A DNA stretch of 5,261 nucleotides from contig JAEOTN010000230.1 of NCBI GenBank assembly GCA_016839865.1, forward strand, positions 1-5,261, written 5' to 3'. The translations under genes and the position numbers were made by a program. The notes below the pieces were generated by a model that was not told the origin of the DNA, made no database searches, and was given only the letters and a program-made list of their open reading frames with translations. This stretch comes from Promethearchaeota archaeon. Lineage in GTDB: Archaea > Asgardarchaeota > Lokiarchaeia > Sigynarchaeales > MK-D1. Below are positions 1-5,261 of this stretch, in pieces. Every line of letters begins with the position of its first letter. Position 1 is the first letter of the stretch.

Positions 1-1
1 C

Positions 2-370
2 TGGGGTTCAATACTCGGTCTATTTTGGAGCTTAACTGGTCCTGTGATGGCAGATGTGATAGACGAAATTGTAGTACAAACAAAGGTCCGTAAGGAAGGG
101 ACTTACATGGGATTACGAGCATTTTTTGGTAGATTAGCATTTGTAGTTCAAGCAGTTTCTTTCGCAGTAATTCATTACGTCACAGGATTTGTAGAAGGTG
201 CTCCCTTAAGTGAACAACCTATAGAAGCAATTCTCGGAATCCGACTACACATTTCAGTTGTACCAATTGCCTTAATGTTGCTTGGAACAATAATTTTCTG
301 GATTATGAATAATCTAAATCCACAAAAAAATGCAGATATAAAGAAGCAGTTAGAACAACTAAATCTTTAA
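2..370 (+). CDS. MFS/GPH-family sugar:cation symporter, C-terminal part (5' truncated)
   Basis: The frame is open to the left edge, so the first complete codon (Trp, base 2) is internal; the GTG and ATG at 44-49 are not the real start. About 122 residues remain. The stretch around MADVIDE, followed by a charged loop, REGTYMGLRAFF and a long hydrophobic helix, is the pattern of the conserved cytoplasmic loop and penultimate helix in glycoside-pentoside-hexuronide:cation (MelB-like, MFS_2) symporters. A final hydrophobic segment (ISVVPIALMLLGTIIFWIM) is the last membrane helix, and the tail is short and charged (NPQKNADIKKQLEQLNL). Family members are inner-membrane proteins that co-import sugars or related solutes with Na+ or H+; the substrate cannot be told from this fragment. 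By eye, the Arg in FFGRLAF falls where MelB has a functional Lys, an alignment guess. The gene converges on the deacetylase gene. The family call is fairly secure, the substrate unknown. Confidence 0.8.
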   Translation, partial: WGSILGLFWSLTGPVMADVIDEIVVQTKVRKEGTYMGLRAFFGRLAFVVQAVSFAVIHYVTGFVEGAPLSEQPIEAILGIRLHISVVPIALMLLGTIIFWIMNNLNPQKNADIKKQLEQLNL

Positions 371-378
371 TTTTTTTT
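371..378 (+). terminator. Oligo-T terminator after the symporter gene
   Basis: Eight consecutive T residues on the coding strand begin directly after the TAA stop of the symporter gene, with no hairpin upstream. Bare U-rich runs of this kind are the usual intrinsic terminator of archaeal RNA polymerase. The run overlaps the last two bases of the opposing deacetylase stop codon, so it does double duty as coding sequence on the other strand. It would not act as a T-run for the deacetylase, whose transcript would carry A residues here. Assignment is by position and composition only. Confidence 0.5.
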
Positions 379-1492
379 ATAAATTCTTCCAGTACGGTTG
401 TAGTAGTTCTTTTAGATATGGAATTAATTTATTTTCGGTGTATTCAAGACGGTGATAATAATCTGAATAGTCATCTTCAAAAACTATAGAACCACCTGAA
501 AGAACACTAATAACATTTACGATGGAATTCGACTGCGCTGTAAGATCATATCCCCCTTCCAAAGTGAGAGACATTCTCCCTTTTGCATATTCTTCTGCAA
601 TTGGGATAACTTTTTGGAGAATTTGACCGTAACCCTCGCTGGAATATCCAAGATTGGTCAATTTGTCTTTATAATGACCATCAAAACCCGCAGAAAATAA
701 TATAAATTCTGGTTTGAACTCATGAAGCATTGGTAGTATTAAGTGATCCAAAGCGATTTGAACACATTTGTCTCCGGAACGGGAGGGCAACGTGATATTG
801 ACAATCTTCCCTTTCTGTTTACCCTCACCAATCTCTTGTGGAAAACAAGTTCCTGGATATAGAGTTCTTGGATCTTGATGTATAGTAAAGAATAATAATT
901 CAGCGTCCTCTGGTACGTTTGGGACACCATTATACACCAATTCTTCGGTACCATTTCCGGCATGTGCGTCCCAATCGATAATTGCGACTCTTTTGATCCC
1001 TTTCTCTCTCATGAGATATTGAGTAGCAAGAACTATATTATTGAACAAGCAGAATCCTCGTGCAGCACCTTTATTTGCGTGATGTCCTGGAGGTCGACAT
1101 AGAACAAAAGCACTGTTGATTTTACCTTCTATAATCGAATCAATTGCGGAGAAATTCCCCCCAGCTGCATATAATGCTGCAGTGTAGCTTTGACCAGAAA
1201 CAGGAGTATCAGCATCCATATATATATTTCGTTGTTGTTTACCTGCACGTTCTACAGCTGTTTTAATGTCATCTATTAATCTAGCACTATGGCCAATCTT
1301 TAAATCTTCAATCGTTGCAGCACGTGGCACTATTTCATGAAAATTTCCTTTCCGGTTCTCTCCATACATTTCATTTTCGGTCAATTTCATAATCGCGTGG
1401 GTCACTCGATCAGATCGCTCTGGGTGGCCCCACATCAAACTAGTCTTATGTTCTGTATAAATGTCATTATATACAATTCCTACATTCTTCAT
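377..1492 (-). CDS. Histone deacetylase-family (class II/acetylpolyamine amidohydrolase-like) zinc hydrolase
   Basis: Complete 371-residue protein of the arginase/deacetylase fold, which removes acetyl groups from acetyl-lysine or small acetylated amines using an active-site zinc. Visible landmarks in order: HPERSDRV near residues 23-30, typical of class II and bacterial/archaeal homologues; RPPGHHANKG at 133-142 with the catalytic His pair H137/H138; DWDAHAGNG at 173-181 giving predicted zinc ligands D175 and H177; AGFDGH at 268-273 giving the third ligand D271; LEGGYDL at 311-317 with the transition-state Tyr at Y315. All expected catalytic residues are present, so it should be active. The His that normally follows the zinc-binding His (HHGNG) is Ala178. 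The ATG at 1492 has a weak GGAAG seven bases upstream. It lies 91 bp downstream of a permease on the same strand, so co-transcription is possible. The substrate (histone/Alba-type protein, polyamine or other) cannot be decided. Confidence 0.93.
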   Translation of the reverse strand: MKNVGIVYNDIYTEHKTSLMWGHPERSDRVTHAIMKLTENEMYGENRKGNFHEIVPRAATIEDLKIGHSARLIDDIKTAVERAGKQQRNIYMDADTPVSGQSYTAALYAAGGNFSAIDSIIEGKINSAFVLCRPPGHHANKGAARGFCLFNNIVLATQYLMREKGIKRVAIIDWDAHAGNGTEELVYNGVPNVPEDAELLFFTIHQDPRTLYPGTCFPQEIGEGKQKGKIVNITLPSRSGDKCVQIALDHLILPMLHEFKPEFILFSAGFDGHYKDKLTNLGYSSEGYGQILQKVIPIAEEYAKGRMSLTLEGGYDLTAQSNSIVNVISVLSGGSIVFEDDYSDYYHRLEYTENKLIPYLKELLQPYWKNL

Positions 1493-1535
1493 TGTTTTTC
1501 TTCCAGATACTTCTTGTAAATAAGTTGTTGAGTTG

Positions 1536-1544
1536 TATTAAAAT
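1536..1544 (-). promoter_or_regulatory. Candidate TATA box for the deacetylase gene
   Basis: In the 91-bp gap upstream of the deacetylase, the minus strand reads ATTTTAATA, ending 44 bases before the ATG. With usual archaeal spacing, transcription would begin about 20 bases before the start codon, leaving room for the weak GGAAG ribosome site at 1500-1504. No convincing BRE is seen, and such AT-rich strings arise easily by chance here. It would let the deacetylase be transcribed separately from the upstream permease, after which no minus-strand T-run longer than four is visible. Confidence 0.3.
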
Positions 1545-1583
1545 GAATTGCTTTTTTTCAGGAATAGTTATTGAGATATTTAA

Positions 1584-2972
1584 CTAAAAAATCAGCATAA
1601 TGCCAAATAAATAACCTACTCCAAGAACTATAGATGCACCTGAGAAAATCATGGTAAACTTCGTGAAATAGCGGAAATTGAATCCTTTTACGTAATTTTC
1701 TTCTGCAATCTCCATGGTTTTTAGAAGGTGAGTGGCTGCAGGAGGAATCAGATTTCCACCAAGGGCAACTCCGATAATCAATGCCATGATTTGGAGATTT
1801 TGTTCTAGTGAAAACCCGGTCGGTGGGATATATCCGAAAATCGCAACCAATACTGAAGAAAACGTAATTGCCATAAGGGATTTTGAGATGAAGGATGAAA
1901 TGACGCTAGATACCACAAGTATAATAATAATTGAGAGATATACGTTATCGCTGGTTATATTCTGAATAAAATCACTAATTGTTGTAATTGTTCCATTAAT
2001 ATTCATGCATCCAATCATTAGAAAGATAGAGGTAAGAAACAAAATCAATTTCCAATCTACATCATCAAAATAATCGGAAAGAGAGTGTTTTGTTCGTTCT
2101 ACTAAGCATAGAAACACACTTGCAACCATTACGACTATATATGCTGGGAAATAGAATGTAAAGATCAATCCGACAATAATCAGCGCAAAATATATTATAT
2201 ATCTGATAAATTTCGATTTTTCAGAGATCAAGAGATCAGGATTCATAATTTCTAGTAGAATGGTTTTTTGACGTTCACTAGGTGGGGATTGTTTTTTTAA
2301 CATTGTCAAATCGATAACTACTAGCACAATTGCTTCCATCACAAACAGTAAGCCTGTAAAGAATGTCAGAAACCAAACAATGTTCAGATCAAAAGCATCT
2401 GCTATGATAATATTAGTTCCAGTTGCAAACGGACTAAGTAGATTCCCTAAAATGATTGAAAACGAAATCCCGATAATGAAAGGTTTAGCTTTAATTTCTA
2501 ATACGCGACATGTCCTTATCACTAAAGGAAGTATAATAACTGCAAGAGAAACATCTTCCATAAAGCCGGAAAGTATTGTAGAAACGATACACATTAAATA
2601 AAAAAACCGTCGAGGATTTCCTTTCGTCATTCGAATAATCTTGAGGGATAACCACTGAAAAATGCGTTGTTCCTGCAATGCAAAAATTACAATCTCCATG
2701 AAAATGAGATACAAGATCACTTGATAGTTGATAAATCCAAAAAAATCTCCTCCCCCGAGTAATTCTGGTAAAACTCCATTTACCTGTCTCTCCCATAGTA
2801 ATGTAAAAACGACCGCAATAAATGCAATAACTACTGAATAAGCGCCAATGTCGAGCTTCTTAATTGAAAAGATAATTGTCATCACAATGAAGAGTGAAAG
2901 AATAACTACTTGAGCAATCCATTGGGCCATATCATGTGATTTAATGACACCATATTTGAAGTTTTTTTCCAC
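1584..2972 (-). CDS. ArsB/NhaD-superfamily ion permease, diverged copy
   Basis: Complete 462-residue polytopic membrane protein with roughly 12 hydrophobic segments, the usual size for the ArsB/NhaD/SLC13-like ion transporter superfamily. Two inverted-repeat halves are visible. The first has SGFMEDVSLAVIILP (135-149) then GNLLSPFATGTNIII (176-190); the second has SSFISKSLMAITF (359-371) then GGNLIPPAATHLLKTMEIAE (405-424). A charged loop of about 35 residues (224-256) joins the halves. Family members move arsenite, Na+/H+, or carboxylate anions; substrate is unknown here. Where relatives read FLDNAP in the second repeat, this protein has FISKSL, so the Asp-Asn pair is Ser363-Lys364; the first repeat has Glu-Asp (139-140) in place of Asp-Asn. 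It is a paralogue of the permease at 4159-5261. The GTG start is chosen because a purine-rich ribosome site precedes it and no ATG lies upstream in frame; Met15 is the alternative. It is divergent from the nuclease gene. Confidence 0.85.
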   Translation of the reverse strand: MEKNFKYGVIKSHDMAQWIAQVVILSLFIVMTIIFSIKKLDIGAYSVVIAFIAVVFTLLWERQVNGVLPELLGGGDFFGFINYQVILYLIFMEIVIFALQEQRIFQWLSLKIIRMTKGNPRRFFYLMCIVSTILSGFMEDVSLAVIILPLVIRTCRVLEIKAKPFIIGISFSIILGNLLSPFATGTNIIIADAFDLNIVWFLTFFTGLLFVMEAIVLVVIDLTMLKKQSPPSERQKTILLEIMNPDLLISEKSKFIRYIIYFALIIVGLIFTFYFPAYIVVMVASVFLCLVERTKHSLSDYFDDVDWKLILFLTSIFLMIGCMNINGTITTISDFIQNITSDNVYLSIIIILVVSSVISSFISKSLMAITFSSVLVAIFGYIPPTGFSLEQNLQIMALIIGVALGGNLIPPAATHLLKTMEIAEENYVKGFNFRYFTKFTMIFSGASIVLGVGYLFGIMLIF

Positions 2973-2982
2973 TCTTCCTCTC
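2973..2982 (-). promoter_or_regulatory. Ribosome binding site supporting a GTG start
   Basis: The minus strand reads GAGAGGAAGA immediately before the GTG at 2972, with GAGG four bases from the start codon. The spacing is short but usable. The next in-frame ATG (Met15, at 2930) has no such purine run, so this site favours the GTG. The frame stays open further upstream to a stop at 3036-3038, but with no ATG or GTG in it. Confidence 0.5.
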
Positions 2983-3014
2983 GCATTTGTTCGATGTAAT
3001 TCGGTAGAACCAAA

Positions 3015-3022
3015 GTTTAAAG
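3015..3022. promoter_or_regulatory. Candidate bidirectional TATA element in the divergent spacer
   Basis: GTTTAAAG has the self-complementary core TTTAAA at 3016-3021, which reads as a TATA-like box on both strands. It ends 50 bases before the nuclease ATG at 3071 and 44 bases before the permease GTG at 2972. Typical archaeal spacing puts transcription starts near 3045 (+) and 2991 (-), giving leaders of about 25 and 19 bases. On the plus strand the preceding AACCAAAG is purine/A-rich and could be a BRE; the minus side lacks a good one. A second AT-rich stretch, GATAAATTAATAAAA (3046-3060), is an alternative for the nuclease gene. Confidence 0.35.
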
Positions 3023-3070
3023 CACATTCACACCATTACTTACTTGATAAATTAATAAAAATGACTACAA

Positions 3071-4072
3071 ATGACGATGGGCGATAATTACGACCAAAAT
3101 TTTAAACCGATAAACAAGAAGCACGCCCCTCTAAAACTGACGAATAAATGGAGTACACCCACTGGATTGACTTATCAAAAAGGGATGGTAAACTCTCATA
3201 TAGCAATTCAATTTTTTAGAAATAACAAACTGCTAAAGACTCTTGTATCGGAAACTGAAACTTCCTGGGATGGTCGTCAGGATAAAGACATATGGAATCT
3301 AATTATAAAATTAGGGGGACAATCTCCCGATGCGGCACGAAGTCAGCGAGAAGTCGCTTTGACCGCTATCATGGATACATATCTAAAAACTCTTGGATAT
3401 AAGGTAACAGAACAACCAAAACTTATTGAAACTACGCCTGATATTCTTGCAACTAAAGGACCATATTCTTGTTTTATTGAATTAAAAGCTTATTTTGGAA
3501 GAACCATAACTGGGGAATCAGAAGTTGCCCAATTAATAAAATATTACAATATAGTGAATAGCAACAAGGGAATAATGAAAAATTTCGGTCTACAAAACTC
3601 CGTTCCACCGAAATTCATCTTAATCACTTCTGGAAAACTACCTCCACTCAAACGAAATTCGATTTTTAATGGCGATTTGGAGAATATGTCTGATGAAAAG
3701 CAAGTAGAATTCATCAAAAAGAAATATAAAGAAATTAATAAGAAGATGGTTTATTCTCGGTATCTTGAGGGGCGGGATACACGAAATATCTACAAATTTT
3801 CGCATCAAAAATATAAAAAACAAATTAAATACAAGTGTGATATCTCTCCAAGAGTAGAGCAAATTACTCACCCGCGAAAATTGAATGAAATAATAGAAAA
3901 TAGCAAAGACGTGGATATGGTATTAGTACCTGCTTCTGTATTTTCCAAAATATTGGGATTATCTAATCTTAAAAAGGAAAAGCACTATTTCGAGCGAATA
4001 AGAAAATCATGGTTATCTCAACTTATTCTTGATAAAAACTTGATCAAATACTCTAAATCTCGAAGAAAGTAA
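3071..4072 (+). CDS. Orphan PD-(D/E)XK nuclease-like protein with QxxxY motif
   Basis: A 333-residue soluble, Lys-rich protein that I do not recognise as a named family. Residues 94-159 carry a plausible PD-(D/E)XK nuclease core: Glu94 in a helix (REVALTAIMDTYLKTLGYKV), then TPD at 122-124, a strand ending FIELKA with Glu137-x-Lys139, and QLIKY at 154-158, which fits the QxxxY motif seen after the core in RecB/Cas4-like nucleases. D124, E137 and K139 would bind metal and cleave DNA. Cas4-type Fe-S cysteines are absent; only C134 and C256 occur. The N-terminal ~90 residues and basic C-terminal ~130 residues (ending KSRRK) have no domain I can name; the latter may bind DNA. No methyltransferase, helicase or Cas partner is next to it. 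No Shine-Dalgarno precedes the ATG at 3071; the ATG at 3077 is an alternative. By count, 7 of 15 Arg codons are CGA, a codon also used in the neighbouring deacetylase, so it shows no obvious foreign signature. Confidence 0.65.
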   Translation: MTMGDNYDQNFKPINKKHAPLKLTNKWSTPTGLTYQKGMVNSHIAIQFFRNNKLLKTLVSETETSWDGRQDKDIWNLIIKLGGQSPDAARSQREVALTAIMDTYLKTLGYKVTEQPKLIETTPDILATKGPYSCFIELKAYFGRTITGESEVAQLIKYYNIVNSNKGIMKNFGLQNSVPPKFILITSGKLPPLKRNSIFNGDLENMSDEKQVEFIKKKYKEINKKMVYSRYLEGRDTRNIYKFSHQKYKKQIKYKCDISPRVEQITHPRKLNEIIENSKDVDMVLVPASVFSKILGLSNLKKEKHYFERIRKSWLSQLILDKNLIKYSKSRRK

Positions 4073-4158
4073 CTCATTTTCATCTCCATTTCAATGAATA
4101 CTGATTCTTCAACGCCAAAATCATTTCATGTTAGCTTAATACAAATTATTCCGCATAT

Positions 4159-5261
4159 TCATAACACGTAGATGTAGAATGCTATATATCCAATTCCTAA
4201 TGCTATATGAAGTAAGGCGAATAAACCGCCGACTTTGAACAATTTTTTGTAATTTAAATCATCTACACAGTATTCTCTTGCGATTTCTAAGGTCATAAGG
4301 TCAGGGGCACTTCCTTGAGGGAGGAAATTTCCTCCAAGATTAATGCCCAAAATAAATGCAATTATGATTGGGGTGCTCATTGCACCGAATGTACCATGTT
4401 CTAGCAAAATTTTGATAATTGGGAGAAAAATGATAGTCACTGGGGCATTATCTAGGAATGCTGAGAATACAGAGGTTAATATCAGCACTACAACACTAAG
4501 AACAAACACATTGGATTGGGCTAGATTTACCAGTAGATGTTCTAAAAATAGGATAGTTCCATTTGCTTCCATGAGATGGACTAATACGAACAAACAGATG
4601 AAGAAGAATACCAATTTGAAATCTACATTTTTCATATAATGACTGAGATTGGGTCTTGCTTTCTTATCTCCCCGGCGTTTTACAGGATTTATCAGTATGA
4701 AAATTATTAGTGAGATGAACGTGGGTAACCAAATAGTAGGAACGAACACTAAAAGTAAGACGAACACTATAATTGCGCCTAAATTCATGTAAAAAGTTTT
4801 ATTATCTACTTGCTTTTTCAGAGTTTTGTCAATTTTAGTCGTTCTTTTATAAAACACTGACTTGACATCTTTTTCTTCAATCTCAACATTCTCTTTTATT
4901 TCTAAATTTTTTGGATCCTTACCTTGCTCTTCACATTCTGGAATCCACTCTCTGTTTAGATAACGTCTTAAGACGAATAAGTCCAAAAGAACTAAGGTTA
5001 TGATTGTTGCAACAACAAAATAAATTGAGAAATTCTTTATAAAGAACAAGAATGTTAAATCGAGCTGGTTGAAGATTAGAATGTTTTCAGCAGATCCAAA
5101 TGGGGTCAATGTAGACGCCAAATTAATACATATGGTCATACCTAATAAAAATGGAGTGGGATTAATGCTCAGAGAAATACATATCAATACAATAACGGGT
5201 CCAAATATAATTGCAACTGATAAATCTTCTAAAATTGATGCACTGATAGTACTCACTATAC
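4159..5261 (-). CDS. ArsB/NhaD-superfamily ion permease, C-terminal ~365 residues (5' truncated by window edge)
   Basis: The frame is open through the right edge; the GTG at 5256 is internal, since the preceding codon continues the match to the paralogue at 1584-2972 (IVSTI in both). By that alignment, about 128 N-terminal residues lie outside the window. Counting from the GTG, the first repeat shows SASILEDLSVAIIFGP (5-20) and TPFGSAENILIF (51-62); a highly charged cytoplasmic-type loop spans about 97-155; the second repeat shows SAFLDNAPVTIIFLP (265-279) and GINLGGNFLPQGSAPDLMTL (304-323). FLDNAP and LGGNxxP are typical of ArsB/NhaD-type transporters, so this copy keeps the Asp-Asn the other has lost. 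The likely role is secondary ion transport (Na+/H+, arsenite or another anion); the ligand is not determinable. It ends in TGA and converges with the nuclease gene across 86 bp with only short T-runs. Confidence 0.88.
   Translation of the reverse strand, partial: IVSTISASILEDLSVAIIFGPVIVLICISLSINPTPFLLGMTICINLASTLTPFGSAENILIFNQLDLTFLFFIKNFSIYFVVATIITLVLLDLFVLRRYLNREWIPECEEQGKDPKNLEIKENVEIEEKDVKSVFYKRTTKIDKTLKKQVDNKTFYMNLGAIIVFVLLLVFVPTIWLPTFISLIIFILINPVKRRGDKKARPNLSHYMKNVDFKLVFFFICLFVLVHLMEANGTILFLEHLLVNLAQSNVFVLSVVVLILTSVFSAFLDNAPVTIIFLPIIKILLEHGTFGAMSTPIIIAFILGINLGGNFLPQGSAPDLMTLEIAREYCVDDLNYKKLFKVGGLFALLHIALGIGYIAFYIYVL

Noticed and set aside
1552..1558. T7 run upstream of the deacetylase as a terminator for the upstream permease
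   Set aside because: The T-run is on the plus strand, while both flanking genes are on the minus strand, so their RNA would carry A residues.
2491..2796. 101-codon minus-strand frame within the complete permease
   Set aside because: The protein is low in recognisable sequence, lies wholly inside an intact membrane-protein gene, and does not continue either neighbour, so it is a shadow frame and not a frameshift remnant.
2962..2968. In-frame slippery heptamer A AAA AAC (minus strand) at codons 2-4 of the complete permease
   Set aside because: It fits the pattern for -1 frameshifting, but lies at the very start of the gene where a shift would give no sensible product. It is most simply Lys-Asn coding in an AT-rich gene.
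2989..3010. GTTC-N14-GAAC inverted repeat in the divergent spacer as an operator
   Set aside because: Arms of only four bases do not extend and are expected by chance.
3061..3087. Nine-codon reading frame (ATG to TAA) overlapping the nuclease start in another frame
   Set aside because: It could act as a leader peptide, but it has no ribosome site and one short ATG frame is expected by chance here.
3071..4072. Nuclease gene as a Cas4 or CRISPR adaptation protein
   Set aside because: The core and QxxxY are reminiscent of Cas4, but the four Fe-S cysteines are absent and no repeat array or cas gene is in the window.
4096..4107. GAAT-ACTG-ATTC hairpin in the convergent gap as a terminator
   Set aside because: The four-pair AT-rich stem is too weak and no T-run follows; the gap has only T4/A4 runs on either side.

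Overview
This AT-rich 5.26 kb window is fully packed with protein-coding genes and is most likely archaeal. The evidence is suggestive only: a bare oligo-T run with no hairpin sits right after one stop codon, TATA-like elements lie about 44-50 bp upstream of start codons, Shine-Dalgarno sequences are weak or absent, and the gene set (GPH sugar:cation symporter, class II-type histone deacetylase homologue, ArsB/NhaD-superfamily permeases) is common in archaea. An Asgard-type lineage is possible, but no marker gene in the window settles it. I see no rRNA, tRNA, CRISPR array, insertion sequence or origin.

Layout. Bases 2-370 (+) hold the C-terminal part of an MFS/GPH-family symporter, cut by the left edge. 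A T8 run follows, and six bases after its stop comes the convergent end of a complete HDAC-family zinc deacetylase (377-1492, -). Upstream of that, after 91 bp on the same strand, is a complete 462-residue ArsB/NhaD-superfamily permease (1584-2972, -, GTG start). A 98-bp divergent spacer with a symmetrical TATA-like element separates it from an orphan nuclease-like gene (3071-4072, +), which carries a PD-(D/E)XK core followed by a QxxxY motif. Converging on the nuclease is a second ArsB/NhaD-type permease (4159 to the right edge, -), a paralogue of the first and missing its N-terminus.

The genes do not form an obvious pathway. The two paralogous permeases lie on the same strand with the nuclease gene between them in the opposite orientation. 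This looks like an old tandem duplication later split by the nuclease gene, or a nuclease gene held between two transporters. The first permease has lost the Asp-Asn motif of its second repeat, which the other copy keeps, so the two have probably diverged in function. The most interesting points are the nuclease without partner genes and the diverged transporter it shares a promoter region with; nothing here proves a new multi-gene system.
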